Shown piece after piece: positions 44,706 through 54,071 of a DNA stretch of 64,000 bases. The notes beneath the pieces were generated by a model. The model was not told where the DNA came from, made no database searches, and saw only the letters and a list, made by a program, of their open reading frames with translations. Position 1 is the first letter of the stretch, and every line of letters begins with the position of its first letter. Position numbers and translations under genes: made by a program. Source of the stretch: Luteibacter jiangsuensis (GTDB lineage: Bacteria; Pseudomonadota; Gammaproteobacteria; Xanthomonadales; Rhodanobacteraceae); contig NZ_JAUSSK010000006.1 in NCBI RefSeq assembly GCF_030812295.1, forward strand, positions 1-64,000. The letters are read 5' to 3'.

Positions 44706-45625
44706 GCCCTGGCATGTCGCTGGGCGACGGCACGCGCAGCACGGCGGAGGCGCTCGAAGACCGCGTCCCCGGCACGCGTGTCGTGACCAGTCGAGGCCGT
44801 GCCTGGAACGATTTACTCGTGCAGGTCTTCCGCCGCGATCCTCACCAGGATCGCCTGCTCATACCGGCGGTACCCGAGCCGCTGATCGTCTGGGTGCTGT
44901 CGGGCGCGGCGACGGTCGAGGAACGCGAACTGGGCGGTCCATGGCGTTCGAGCCGGGTGACGCGCGGCGACTTCTTCCTCGCGCACGCGCCGGCGCCTTA
45001 CGAACTACGCTGGACGTCGGAAGGTGAAGAGCCCTTCGAGGTCATGCATCTCTACCTTGGTCAGTCATTGCTCGCACGTGTGGCGGGCGAGGTCTTCGAT
45101 GGCGCGGGCGACGTCGTGTTGCGGGAGGTGTCGGGCGGCCGCGACACCTTGCTTTCCAGTTTGCTGGAACCGTTGTGGCGGGAATTGATGTCGGCGCGCG
45201 AGGCCAGTGCGATATTCGTGCAAGGCCTCGCGCAGGCACTGTGCGTGCACCTGCTGCGGCATTACGGAGCCCCTTCGCACCCTCCGGCGCGGCCACGCGG
45301 CGGCTTGCCCGCCTTCAAGCTGCGCCAGGCCACCGAACACCTGGAAGCGCGGCTCGACCGCGAGTTCGAGCTGGCGCCCCTTGCGCACGCGGTGGGCTTG
45401 AGTGAGTTCCATTTCTGCCGGGCATTCAAGCGAAGCACCGGCTTTCCTCCGTCGCGCTACTTCATCCGCCTGCGCATGGAACGCGCTCGCCGGCTGTTGC
45501 GCGAGACATCGCGGCCGGTGATCGAGATCGCCCTGGATGTGGGCTACACCAGCGCAAGCCACTTCGCGCAGGTGTTCCGCCGCGAGGTGGGCGTGTCGCC
45601 CAGCGATTACCGCGAAGGCACCTGA
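44702..45625 (+). CDS. AraC-family regulator
   Basis: A second AraC regulator of about 307 residues, coupled to the first by a GTGA overlap; ATG 44714 is an alternative start. The N-terminal part is a cupin-like sensor (PLIVWVLSGAATVEERELGG), and the C-terminal part has LAPLAHAVGLSEFHFCRAF and IEIALDVGYTSASHFAQVF. It is followed after 125 bases by an SDR gene that it may activate. Having two AraC genes in tandem between two SDR genes suggests a duplicated regulator/enzyme module. Confidence 0.88.
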   Translation: MSPGMSLGDGTRSTAEALEDRVPGTRVVTSRGRAWNDLLVQVFRRDPHQDRLLIPAVPEPLIVWVLSGAATVEERELGGPWRSSRVTRGDFFLAHAPAPYELRWTSEGEEPFEVMHLYLGQSLLARVAGEVFDGAGDVVLREVSGGRDTLLSSLLEPLWRELMSAREASAIFVQGLAQALCVHLLRHYGAPSHPPARPRGGLPAFKLRQATEHLEARLDREFELAPLAHAVGLSEFHFCRAFKRSTGFPPSRYFIRLRMERARRLLRETSRPVIEIALDVGYTSASHFAQVFRREVGVSPSDYREGT

Positions 45626-45750
45626 GCGCAAGATCCCGACAGGCCGGGCAATCCCACGAGAGAGCCGCTTCCGGGCAAGGCGCACGCTTTGTCCCGTGCT
45701 CGAACCGTTGCCGTCCGCATCGGTGGCACGTGAATCGAAGGAGACCTCTC

Positions 45751-46497
45751 ATGACACTCAAAGGCAAGATCGCCCTCGTTACCGGCGCTTCGAGCGGCAT
45801 CGGCGCCGCCACCGCCATCAAGCTGGCTTCGCATGGCGTGAAGGTGGGCCTTGCCGCCCGACGTACCGACCGCTTGCACGCCATCGTCCAGCAGATCCGT
45901 GACGCTGGCGGCGAAGCCATCGCGCTCGAGATGGACGTGGTGGATGAATCATCCGTCCAGGATGGCGTCAAGCGGCTGGCCGATACGTTCGGCACGATCG
46001 ACATCGTTTTCAACAACGCGGGCCTCATGCCGATCTCGGAAGTCGACGCGCTGAAGACCGGCGAGTGGCATCGCATGGTGGACGTGAATGTGAAAGGCCT
46101 GCTCAACAGCACGGCCGCCGTGCTGCCTTACATGCGTGCCCAGCGCTCGGGACACATCGTCAACACGTCGTCCATCGCCGGCCGCAAGGTGTATCCGGGG
46201 CTGGCCGTGTACTGCGCCACGAAACACGCGGTCAGCGCGTTCTCGGAGGGGCTGCGGATGGAGATCGGCAAGAAGCACAACATCCGCGTCACCAGCATCC
46301 AGCCGGGGGCCGTGGACACGGAACTGTTCGAACACATCTCCGACCAGGAGCAGCGTGGACAGATGGAAGGCCTGCGCGAGCAGATGGCGTTCCTGAAGGC
46401 GTCCGACATCGCCGACACGGTGCTGTTCGCCCTGCAGGCGCCGGACTATATGAATGTCGCCGAGCTGTTCGTGCTGCCCACCGATCAGCCTTGGTGA
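45751..46497 (+). CDS. SDR-family oxidoreductase
   Basis: A 248-residue short-chain dehydrogenase: TGASSGIGAATA near the start, NNAGLMPISEVDALK, and YCATKHAVSAF at the active site. ATG 45751 is decided by AAGGAG seven bases upstream; an earlier in-frame ATG at 45730 lacks this. It lies downstream of two AraC genes in the same direction. The NNAGLMP-type SDRs are often annotated as oxidoreductases of unknown substrate. Confidence 0.9.
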   Translation: MTLKGKIALVTGASSGIGAATAIKLASHGVKVGLAARRTDRLHAIVQQIRDAGGEAIALEMDVVDESSVQDGVKRLADTFGTIDIVFNNAGLMPISEVDALKTGEWHRMVDVNVKGLLNSTAAVLPYMRAQRSGHIVNTSSIAGRKVYPGLAVYCATKHAVSAFSEGLRMEIGKKHNIRVTSIQPGAVDTELFEHISDQEQRGQMEGLREQMAFLKASDIADTVLFALQAPDYMNVAELFVLPTDQPW

Positions 46498-46510
46498 GGC
46501 CGGGCCGGGA

Positions 46511-47332
46511 TCACGGCGGAAGCGAAGGCGTCGTCTTCTCGATGATGCGCATCGACTCGGCGTTCTTCGCTTCCCATGCCGCGATATCGGCCTTGTTCAT
46601 CGGGGTGTCGTGGACGATCGCCGGCCGTTCGTTGATCGTGCTCATGGGCCGTTGCGAGGTGAGCGCGGGGAGCGTGGCCGGGGCACGGCGCGCCTGTGCC
46701 ATCTCATTGGCGGTTCGCGCCACCGTCGCCCGCAGTGCCTCGACCTGGGCCACGTGGATCTCGCGGATGTAATAGCTGTACAGCACCGCCATCGCCACCG
46801 CCATCGTGACGACGGCGCCGACAGCGGCGATGACCGGCGAGCGGTTCGTGCGGGATGTGCGGGCTCGCCGTGTCTCGCGAATCCAGGCCGGCATGTCCTC
46901 CAGCGACGCATGTGGCATGGCCGGCTCCTCCACCGGGCCGAGCATGACCCGTATCGTCTTGCCGTCGATCAGGCGGATGTGCCGGAACTTCGCCGCGGCC
47001 TCGATCGCGGCCGCGGTGAATTCGCCGGACGTGACGACGATGGCGCCCGTGGCGCCCGCCGTGTGCATCACGCCGATGAGCTGGTGCACATCGTTGTGCG
47101 GCACCTTCCAGCAGTTCCAGTGCTTGCATTGCACCAGGACGATTTCCTGGTCGCGGAACAGCTTGAGGTCGATGCCGCCGTCGGTGCGGTTCGTCCCGCC
47201 GCCCGTGCCCACGTGCTCCACCCGGAAACCGGCGCCGCGGTAGTGGTCGGCGACCAACCGCTCGAAGGTCTCCCATGAGACACGGCTCAAGGCATCGTCG
47301 TGGCGATGGCTGACCGGTTTGAAGCCGCTCAT
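46511..47332 (-). CDS. Membrane-anchored Mrr-like restriction endonuclease
   Basis: A 273-residue protein. Residues ~10-120 are an Mrr_cat PD-(D/E)XK nuclease: SWETFERLVADHYRGAGF, then DGGIDLKLF and VLVQCKHW, giving the D...Q-x-K active site. A single membrane segment follows (SPVIAAVGAVVTMAVAMAVL), then a ~75-residue tail. Start choice is unsure: 47332 (MSGFKPVSH) is closest to the domain, and 47380 would add 16 residues. Mrr-type enzymes cut modified DNA; a membrane anchor could place the nuclease where foreign DNA enters. That role is inferred. Confidence 0.78.
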   Translation of the reverse strand: MSGFKPVSHRHDDALSRVSWETFERLVADHYRGAGFRVEHVGTGGGTNRTDGGIDLKLFRDQEIVLVQCKHWNCWKVPHNDVHQLIGVMHTAGATGAIVVTSGEFTAAAIEAAAKFRHIRLIDGKTIRVMLGPVEEPAMPHASLEDMPAWIRETRRARTSRTNRSPVIAAVGAVVTMAVAMAVLYSYYIREIHVAQVEALRATVARTANEMAQARRAPATLPALTSQRPMSTINERPAIVHDTPMNKADIAAWEAKNAESMRIIEKTTPSLPP

Positions 47333-47579
47333 CGGACGGCCCCCGGCACGTGAAGCGGTCGCCGGTCTCGCTGGATGCATGTCGGCACTGCCATGGTTCT
47401 CCCTTTCCCGACGCGGCGCGGCCCCCCGGCTGGCTGGTCGGAACCGGCCGAATATATCGAAACCTCGGACGGATTCCTGTAGGCGAAAGACTACATCTCG
47501 ATCTAAATCCATACGAATCATGGGCAGCTCGTAGAATGCTTTCCGCTAGCCGGCACCCGGCGCAATGGAAGGTCTGCCC

Positions 47580-48917
47580 ATGACGATGACGATTCGAACG
47601 GTTTCCGCGGCGCTGCTCCTGGCGCTTCCACTGGGGTCCCACGCGGCCGGTTTCGATTGCGCCAAGGCGTCCACGGCGGTCGAGAAGGCCATCTGCGCCT
47701 CGCCGAAGGTCTCCGCCCTCGATGGACAACTCGCCGACGCCTTCCGCGTCGCCCTGGCGAACCACCCCGGGAAGGCGGATGCGCTGAAACTCGACCAGCG
47801 CCATTGGCTGGCCCAGCGTGACGAGGCGATTGCCGGCTTCCTCGGCGATCATCCGGGCAAGCCCTTGTCCGCCGACGTGGCGTCGTATCCTTCGCGCATC
47901 GCCTTCTTGCGTGGCCTCGACAGCAAGGCGCCGAAGCCGCTGGACATGGTTCAGGCTTCGTTGTCGCGCCTGCCTTCCGGCTCACACGACGTGCTCGGCG
48001 ACCTGGCGAAGGCGGGCGTGGATATCGCCATCGCCACCGACGTGCCGGTAGAAGACGCCAAGGCCTTTCCTTACGAACCGGACGCGGGCTTGCATGAAGC
48101 CCTGGCCGGGCTCGACGCGTCGTCCGGTTATCGGAAGCTGCCGGGCTCGCCGGTCAGTTCCTTGTTCTCCGTCGGTGGGACGGCCCACTGCTGGACGGAG
48201 GCACCATTCCGGATCGAGGGCAAGAAAGCCATCACGGTCGAGGCGCCTGGGGCATGGGCATCGGACTGCATGTCGCTGCATGGGATGGCCCGCGTCGGCG
48301 GCGATGTCATCGCGACCGTGCTGTCCAATCCGTCGCCGGATGAAATGAACATCGAGGTCGGCCGCTGGGAAGGCCGTGCGTTCGGGCCGGATGCCCAGCT
48401 CACCCTGCGTTTCGATCATGCGCTGGCGCCCGCCGGTAGTGCCTGCGCGCCCAAACAATCGCCTTGCGACGACTTCACCACGGCGGCCATGGTCGCCGTC
48501 ACCCGCTACGAGCGCAGCCCGATGCAGGGCACGCTCGACCGGCCGCTCAAAGGTGCGGAGAAGCCGGCGTACGACGCGGCGGTCGCCGCCGCGCGGGCGC
48601 CTTCCGGCATCGCCCCCAAGGGAGATACATCGAGCTATCCCGACTTGCCGGCCTTCGGCACCGACATCGCATCCGGCCAGATGACCGGCTACGGTCCCGA
48701 GGCGACGTTCTTCCCGATCACCTTCCGCGGCGAGTCCTTGCTGGGCTTCATCGGCCACGGTCATATCGGTTGGCGCATCAACGACGACTGGCTGGTGTCC
48801 GCGTGGCGCCTGAAAAACGGCAAGCTGGAACCGGTGGCCTCGGCCTACATCACGGTGAAACGCGGGCCGTTGTTGCTGTCGTCTATCGTGCCGCCTCCGC
48901 CTCCGGAGCAGCATTGA
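47580..48917 (+). CDS. Secreted LprI-like (DUF1311) domain protein
   Basis: A 445-residue exported protein. A signal peptide (TVSAALLLALPLGSHAAG) is followed by a lysozyme-inhibitor LprI/DUF1311-like domain (FDCAKASTAVEKAICASPKV ... LDQRHWLAQRDEA) with its typical CxxA...C pattern. The remaining ~340 residues are not recognised and contain six further cysteines, probably disulfide-bonded. ATG 47580 has GGAAGG seven bases upstream. A cell-envelope role, perhaps lysozyme protection, is inferred from the domain only. Confidence 0.75.
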   Translation: MTMTIRTVSAALLLALPLGSHAAGFDCAKASTAVEKAICASPKVSALDGQLADAFRVALANHPGKADALKLDQRHWLAQRDEAIAGFLGDHPGKPLSADVASYPSRIAFLRGLDSKAPKPLDMVQASLSRLPSGSHDVLGDLAKAGVDIAIATDVPVEDAKAFPYEPDAGLHEALAGLDASSGYRKLPGSPVSSLFSVGGTAHCWTEAPFRIEGKKAITVEAPGAWASDCMSLHGMARVGGDVIATVLSNPSPDEMNIEVGRWEGRAFGPDAQLTLRFDHALAPAGSACAPKQSPCDDFTTAAMVAVTRYERSPMQGTLDRPLKGAEKPAYDAAVAAARAPSGIAPKGDTSSYPDLPAFGTDIASGQMTGYGPEATFFPITFRGESLLGFIGHGHIGWRINDDWLVSAWRLKNGKLEPVASAYITVKRGPLLLSSIVPPPPPEQH

Positions 48918-48955
48918 TCGCATATCGACCGCCGCCCCGGTGGAAACGGTTCTCG

Positions 48956-49035
48956 GTGGGAGCCGACCTTGTCGGCACCCCGCGGCAGCGGGCCAGGTTA
49001 CGGCAAGCACCCATCGCCGCTGAAGCGGCTCCCAC
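48956..49035. repeat. Composite REP element (reverse orientation)
   Basis: A type-B arm (48956 on, beginning GTGGGAGCCGACCTTGTCGG), a GC-rich spacer with CCCGCGGCAGCGGGCC, and a type-A arm (49013-49035). The same unit occurs at 56763-56843 and 61514-61595 in the opposite orientation. An extra arm fragment follows at about 49040-49051. Confidence 0.78.
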
Positions 49036-49108
49036 AAGAGCGGCTCCCACAAGAACCGCCTCATAGGGCAGCAGAGCGGACCCCGCTGGAAACCGATGCT
49101 TCTGTCGG

Positions 49109-50482
49109 TCAGGCCTTGCGACGGCGCAGCGCGTAGCCGATGCCCAGGATGGCGAACCACACCGGGCTGGCGATCAAGGCTTGCCGCGTATCGCTTTCGA
49201 GCGCCAGCAAGACCAGCACGAAGGCGAAGAAGGCCAGGCATACCCAGCACATGACCACGCCGCCGGGCATCTTGTAGCTGGACACCGCGTGCAGTTCCGG
49301 CCGGTTCTTCCGGTAGGCGATGTAGGCGATGAGGATCAGCGACCAGACGAACATGAAGAGGATCGCGGCGAGCGTCGTCACCAGGGTGAACGCCGTGACC
49401 AGGTTCGGGATCACGTATACCAGCATGGCACCGCCGAGCAGGCAGATGCACGAGAAGAGCAGGCCGCGCGAAGGCACGGCCGCCTTCGACAGGTGCTTGA
49501 AGGTCGACGGCGCATGGTCTTCCTCGGCCAGGCCGTAGAGCATGCGGCTGGTGGAGAAGATGCCACTGTTGGCCGACGAGGTGGCCGAGGTGAGCACGAC
49601 GAAGTTGATCAGGCTGGCGGCGGCGGGGATGCCCGCCAGCACGAACAGTTCCACGAAGGGGCTCTTGCCCGGCAGCACCTGCCGCCATGGCGTCACCGCC
49701 ATGATCACCACCAGGGCGAGCACGTAGAACAGGATGATGCGCACGGGGATCGAGTTGATCGCCTTGGGCAGGTTGCGTTCCGGGTCGGCCGTCTCGGCCG
49801 CGGTGGTGCCCACCAGCTCGATGCCGACGAAGGCGAACACGGCGATCTGGAACCCGGCGAAGAATCCACCGATGCCCATCGGGAACATGCCGCCGTCGCT
49901 CCACAGGTTGGTCAGCGAGGCCACGTGGCCATCGGGCGAGCGGAAGCTCCAGGCGACCATGCCGAAGCCGGTGACGATGAGCGCGCAGATGGCGATGATC
50001 TTGATCAACGCGAACCAGAACTCCAGTTCGCCGAAGAGCCTTACCGTGGTGAGGTTCAACGCCAGCAGAAGGAGTACGCAGAGCACCGCGGGTATCCATG
50101 GCGCGAGGCCGGGGAACCAGAATTGCGCGTACGAGGCGATGGCGATGACATCGGCGATCGCCGTGATGATCCAGCAGAACCAGTAGGTCCAGCCGCAGAA
50201 GAATCCGGCCCACGGGCCGAGCAGGTCGGTGGAGAAGTCGATGAAGGACTTGTAGCCGAGGTTGGAGAGCAGCAGTTCGCCCATCGCGCGCATGACGAAG
50301 AACAGCATCACGCCGATGATGAGGTAGACGAAAAGGATGGACGGGCCGGCGAGGCTGATCGTCTTGCCCGATCCCATGAACAACCCGGTGCCGATGGCAC
50401 CGCCGATGGCGATCAGCTGCAGGTGGCGGTTCGACAGGCTACGCCTGAGGTGCTCGGGTGACTGCTCAGGCGCATGGCTCAT
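49109..50482 (-). CDS. cycA: CycA-type amino-acid permease (D-serine/D-alanine/glycine)
   Basis: A 457-residue APC-superfamily importer with about 12 membrane helices. It is very close to E. coli CycA over its length: NRHLQLIAIGGAIGTGLFMG, GELLLSNLGYKSF, AGFQIAVFAFVGIELVGTTA and SSANSGIFSTSRMLYGLA. CycA imports D-serine, D-alanine and glycine by proton symport. The start is MSHAPEQ at 50482 (50488 also possible); the longer frame to 50605 is not conserved. It stands alone, divergent from an NTF2-like gene. Confidence 0.9.
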   Translation of the reverse strand: MSHAPEQSPEHLRRSLSNRHLQLIAIGGAIGTGLFMGSGKTISLAGPSILFVYLIIGVMLFFVMRAMGELLLSNLGYKSFIDFSTDLLGPWAGFFCGWTYWFCWIITAIADVIAIASYAQFWFPGLAPWIPAVLCVLLLLALNLTTVRLFGELEFWFALIKIIAICALIVTGFGMVAWSFRSPDGHVASLTNLWSDGGMFPMGIGGFFAGFQIAVFAFVGIELVGTTAAETADPERNLPKAINSIPVRIILFYVLALVVIMAVTPWRQVLPGKSPFVELFVLAGIPAAASLINFVVLTSATSSANSGIFSTSRMLYGLAEEDHAPSTFKHLSKAAVPSRGLLFSCICLLGGAMLVYVIPNLVTAFTLVTTLAAILFMFVWSLILIAYIAYRKNRPELHAVSSYKMPGGVVMCWVCLAFFAFVLVLLALESDTRQALIASPVWFAILGIGYALRRRKA

Positions 50483-50630
50483 CGGCATTCGGCTCGGCTT
50501 GGGACGGAAGCGGGCACCATACGGGCAGGGGTGGGGTGACGGCAAGGCGGGGTTCGATGCTTTGGGGCTCGCTGCGCCCTGTACTATCCAGCCAGAACGC
50601 GACACTTATCCCGCCCCGGAGCCGCCCTGC

Positions 50631-51023
50631 ATGATCGACCCTGCCCATATCGCGCTGATCGAGGCTTACCTCGACGCGTACAACCGCTTCGATATCGAGG
50701 GCATGCTTGCCACGCTGTCCGACGACGTGCGCTTCGAGCACTACAGCGGCGGTGAGTTGAGCGTGGCGACCGATGGCAAGGCGGATTTCGAGAAGCTGGC
50801 ACGGGTGGGTGCGACCATGTTCGCTTCGCGCCAGCAGTTCGTGACCGAGCTGCGCGAGGTTGGCGAAGCCGGCGACACGGTGGTCGCGGACATCCAGTTC
50901 CATGGCGAGATCGCCGACGATATTCCCGACGGTCCCGGCGCGGGCACCGTCATCGAAATGCGTGGTACGTCGGCATTCCGCTTCGCAGGCGGGAAGATCG
51001 CCCAGGTTATCGACAACGCCTGA
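50631..51023 (+). CDS. NTF2-like/SnoaL-like protein
   Basis: A 130-residue small alpha+beta-barrel protein. The opening (LIEAYLDAYNRFDIEGMLAT) and LSDDVRFEHYSGG are typical of the nuclear-transport-factor-2-like superfamily, whose members bind small molecules or act as isomerases. The function here is unknown. It is divergent from cycA and convergent with a receiver-domain gene that ends seven bases later. Confidence 0.82.
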   Translation: MIDPAHIALIEAYLDAYNRFDIEGMLATLSDDVRFEHYSGGELSVATDGKADFEKLARVGATMFASRQQFVTELREVGEAGDTVVADIQFHGEIADDIPDGPGAGTVIEMRGTSAFRFAGGKIAQVIDNA

Positions 51024-51030
51024 TCGGGAC

Positions 51031-51384
51031 TCAAGCCACCACGCGTTCGACCGCCGCCAGCAAGGCCTTGCGATCGTAGGGCTTGGCCAGGTAGGCCATG
51101 GTCTGGCCAAGCCATGGGTGCTGCTCCTTCATCTCCCCCGAGGTCACCACGACAGGCATGTCCGCATGGCGCATGGCCAGGTCCTGGCCGGACAGCGAGC
51201 CCGGCATGCGCAGGTCGGTGAACAGGACATCGGCTTTTTCCGTCTGCAACCATCGTTCGGCGGTGTCGCCATCGGGTACCGTATGCACGCGATGACCCTC
51301 TCCTTCGAGGATCATCGCAGTGAGTTCGCGGATGAGATCGTCGTCCTCCACGAGAAGGACGACGAGGGGACGTGCAGTGGCCAT
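51031..51384 (-). CDS. Single-domain response regulator
   Basis: A 117-residue stand-alone receiver domain. The acidic pair is in LLVEDDDLI, the phospho-acceptor in FTDLRMPG, and the lysine in YLAKPYDR. There is no output domain, so it may act by protein contact, as CheY-like or phosphorelay intermediates do. ATG 51384 is preferred over 51453, since the added residues have no receiver-like content. No kinase gene is adjacent. Confidence 0.88.
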   Translation of the reverse strand: MATARPLVVLLVEDDDLIRELTAMILEGEGHRVHTVPDGDTAERWLQTEKADVLFTDLRMPGSLSGQDLAMRHADMPVVVTSGEMKEQHPWLGQTMAYLAKPYDRKALLAAVERVVA

Positions 51385-51480
51385 GGCGTTCCGCTTGCGG
51401 GGGAGGATTGTCTGCGATGCAGATAGCTCCGCGTGGCGTGAATGCGGTGTCAAGGATCGGCGACGCCAGGTCTGGCTCGC

Positions 51481-52488
51481 TCAGAAGCCTTCGAGCACGA
51501 TCTTGCCTTTCGCCTTGTGGCTTTCGATGAGCTTGTGCGCGCGGCGAAGGTTCTCCGCCGTGATCGCGCCGAAGTGCTCGCCGAGCGTCGTGCGCAACAC
51601 GCCGCTATCGACCAGTTCCGCCACGCGGTCGAGCAGGTCGTGTTGCTCGCCCATGTCCGGCGTCTGGTAGGTCGAACGGGTGAACATCGACTCCCAGTGC
51701 AGCGAAATGGACTTGCGCTTGAGCTTGGTCGCATCGAGCGACGCGGGATCGTCGATGAGTCCGAACTGGCCTTGCGGCTTCACGATGTCGACGATCTGCT
51801 CGTAGTACGCGTCGGTGTGGGTGAGGCTCACCAGGTGGTCGACCTGTCCGATGCCGAGCGCCTCCAGTTGCGGGGCGAACGGCTTGCCGTGATCGATCAC
51901 GTGATGCGCGCCGAGTTCTCGCACCCAGTTCGCCGTTTCCTCGCGCGAGGCGGTGCCGATGACCGTGAGCCCGGTCAGGCGGCGGGCCAGTTGCACGAGG
52001 ATGGAACCCACGCCGCCACCGGCGCCGATGATGAGGATCGACTCGCCGTGGTTGCCACCTTCGACGATCTTCAGGCGATCGAACAGCATCTCCCATGCGG
52101 TGATCGCGGTCAGCGGCAGGGCGGCCGCATCGGCGTCGCCGAGGCTGCGTGGCTTGCGGCCGACGATGCGTTCGTCGACGACCTGGAAGGGTGCGTTGCT
52201 GCCCGGGCGAAGCAAGGAGCCGGCGTAGAACACTTCGTCGCCTTCCTTGAACAGGGTGACCTCGGCGCCCATCGCGGCCACGGTGCCCACGGCGTCGAAA
52301 CCGAGGATGCGTGGCGCCGCCGTCGGCATATTGTTCCTGACCTTGGTGTCGACCGGGTTCACGGACACCGCGCGGACGGCGACCAGGAGGTCGCGCGGGC
52401 CAGGCACGGGTTGGGGCAACTCCATCTCGACCAGGGCATTCGGGTCGTCGATGGGCAGGCCGTGCTGGGTGTAGACGATCGCTTTCAC
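51481..52488 (-). CDS. Zinc-type alcohol dehydrogenase / quinone reductase family protein
   Basis: A 335-residue medium-chain dehydrogenase/reductase. The start is GTG at 52488 (MKAIVYTQHG), with GGAG eight bases upstream; the open frame runs far beyond, but upstream text is not coding. The NADP-binding stretch is LIIGAGGGVGSILVQLARRL, and HHVIDHGKPFAPQL follows. The catalytic zinc cysteines of alcohol dehydrogenase are missing, which points to the zinc-independent ZADH/quinone oxidoreductase branch. Substrate unknown. Confidence 0.88.
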   Translation of the reverse strand: MKAIVYTQHGLPIDDPNALVEMELPQPVPGPRDLLVAVRAVSVNPVDTKVRNNMPTAAPRILGFDAVGTVAAMGAEVTLFKEGDEVFYAGSLLRPGSNAPFQVVDERIVGRKPRSLGDADAAALPLTAITAWEMLFDRLKIVEGGNHGESILIIGAGGGVGSILVQLARRLTGLTVIGTASREETANWVRELGAHHVIDHGKPFAPQLEALGIGQVDHLVSLTHTDAYYEQIVDIVKPQGQFGLIDDPASLDATKLKRKSISLHWESMFTRSTYQTPDMGEQHDLLDRVAELVDSGVLRTTLGEHFGAITAENLRRAHKLIESHKAKGKIVLEGF

Positions 52489-52710
52489 AGGGGGCTCTCC
52501 GTTGGGAATGCGCCATCGTCCTCCTTCCAGCCCGGGTGAAAAACCCATGAACCGCGCCATCAGTTTCATCGTTGCGTTGAAGATCGGTTGCTTCAGGGCC
52601 TGCGGCGGCACGGACACCCTTGGCGGACCCCGCCAAAATGACCGATACCCAGGTTCCACTTCTGCCCCTATGATGCGCCCCACGATCGACAGCGTTTCAG
52701 GGGGAACGGT

Positions 52711-53970
52711 ATGTCGGAGGGGAAAACGGGCAGCGTGCTCGGCGACCGTCGTTTCGTCGCCGAGATGGATGCCCTGCAGAAGTTCGGCCGCATGGAGCGG
52801 GAAGCGCAGCTGGGCGATGCGCAGGCGCAGTTCGTGGTGGCGCGGATGTTTGCCGAGGGCGACCACGTCGCCCAGGACCGCCTGCGCGCGGCGCACTGGT
52901 TTCGTCGCGCCGCGGAGCAAGGCCATCTCGAAAGCCAATGCCGCCTCGCCGCGCATTATGCGGAAGGCCTCGGTGTTCCGCGCGATCCGTTCGAAGCGGC
53001 CGGCTGGTACCGGCGCGCGGCGGAAGCCGGCTCGGCCGATGCGCAGAGTGCCCTGGGCACGCTTTACGCGCGCGGCCACGGCGTCGCCCTGGATCGCCGG
53101 GAGGCGCTGCGCTGGTGGGGCCGCGCGGCGGACCAGAGCCATGTGCAGGCATGCGTGAACCTGGGCGTCTCTCATTATTTCGGCCGTGGCGTCCCCCGGG
53201 ACGCCGAACTCGCCTTCGCCTTCTACAGCCGGGCCGTGGAACGTGGCGCCCCAGGTGCGCGTGGCTATAGCGACGCGCTGTGCAGCCTCGCGCACATGTA
53301 TTGCGACGGTATCGGCGTGGCTCGCGACCCGGCCATGGGTGCGCACCACTACCGGCGCGCGGCGGAACTGGGCAGCGGTATCGCGCAGTTCACCCTGGGC
53401 AAGCTGTACCTCGACGCCAGCGCGCAACCCGAGGACCGCGAGCAGGCGCGCTATTGGCTCGGCCGCGCCGCCGAACAAGGCGACGGCGAAGCCCGCCGCC
53501 ACCTCGCCACGCTGGATGCCGAACCTGCTCCGGCCGACGGGGATGCCGTGGCGGCGCCTTCGCCGGAACGGCTGGCCCAGCTCGGCCCCCAGGACGCGGC
53601 GGGACAATTCCTGCTCGGCCAGCGGTTGGCTTCCGGCGACGGCGTGGCGCGCAACGATCGCGAAGCCGTCCGCTGGCTCGCACTGGCGGCGGAGCGCGGG
53701 CATGTGGCCGCCCAGTACGCGCTGTCGCGGATGATCGATGCCGGCCGCGGCGTTCCCCGAAACATCGAGGAAGTGCTGCGCCTGCTGCGTTGCGCGGCCG
53801 GGGCCGGCCATGCCGATGCCCAGTTCGAACTGGGCGTGCTGCACGGGCGCGGCGACGGGGTACCGCGCAACCAGGCGATCGCCCGGGCCTGGTTCCGCAA
53901 GGCGGCCGCTCGCGGGCACCTGAAGGCGCTGCGCAAGCTGGAACGGCGATCCTGGTGGCGGGTCTGGTAG
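52711..53970 (+). CDS. Sel1-repeat protein
   Basis: A 419-residue solenoid of Sel1-like repeats (TPR-related), with about ten units of the form A..WFRRAAEQGHLESQCRLA, GLGVPRDPFEAAGWYRRAAE and RGHGVALDRREALRWWGRAA. There is no signal peptide, so it is probably cytosolic. Sel1 proteins act as scaffolds in signalling or secretion. ATG 52711 has a GGGGGAAC stretch upstream. It lies 101 bases ahead of the aminopeptidase gene. Confidence 0.88.
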   Translation: MSEGKTGSVLGDRRFVAEMDALQKFGRMEREAQLGDAQAQFVVARMFAEGDHVAQDRLRAAHWFRRAAEQGHLESQCRLAAHYAEGLGVPRDPFEAAGWYRRAAEAGSADAQSALGTLYARGHGVALDRREALRWWGRAADQSHVQACVNLGVSHYFGRGVPRDAELAFAFYSRAVERGAPGARGYSDALCSLAHMYCDGIGVARDPAMGAHHYRRAAELGSGIAQFTLGKLYLDASAQPEDREQARYWLGRAAEQGDGEARRHLATLDAEPAPADGDAVAAPSPERLAQLGPQDAAGQFLLGQRLASGDGVARNDREAVRWLALAAERGHVAAQYALSRMIDAGRGVPRNIEEVLRLLRCAAGAGHADAQFELGVLHGRGDGVPRNQAIARAWFRKAAARGHLKALRKLERRSWWRVW

Positions 53971-54071
53971 GTTCCCGCGCCGCAACATCCTGCGGGCGTG
54001 ACTTCCGGCGCTTCCTTTCTCGCCGGGCCGGGACGACCATCGCGGGATCGATCGAACCCAAGGGCCTCCGA

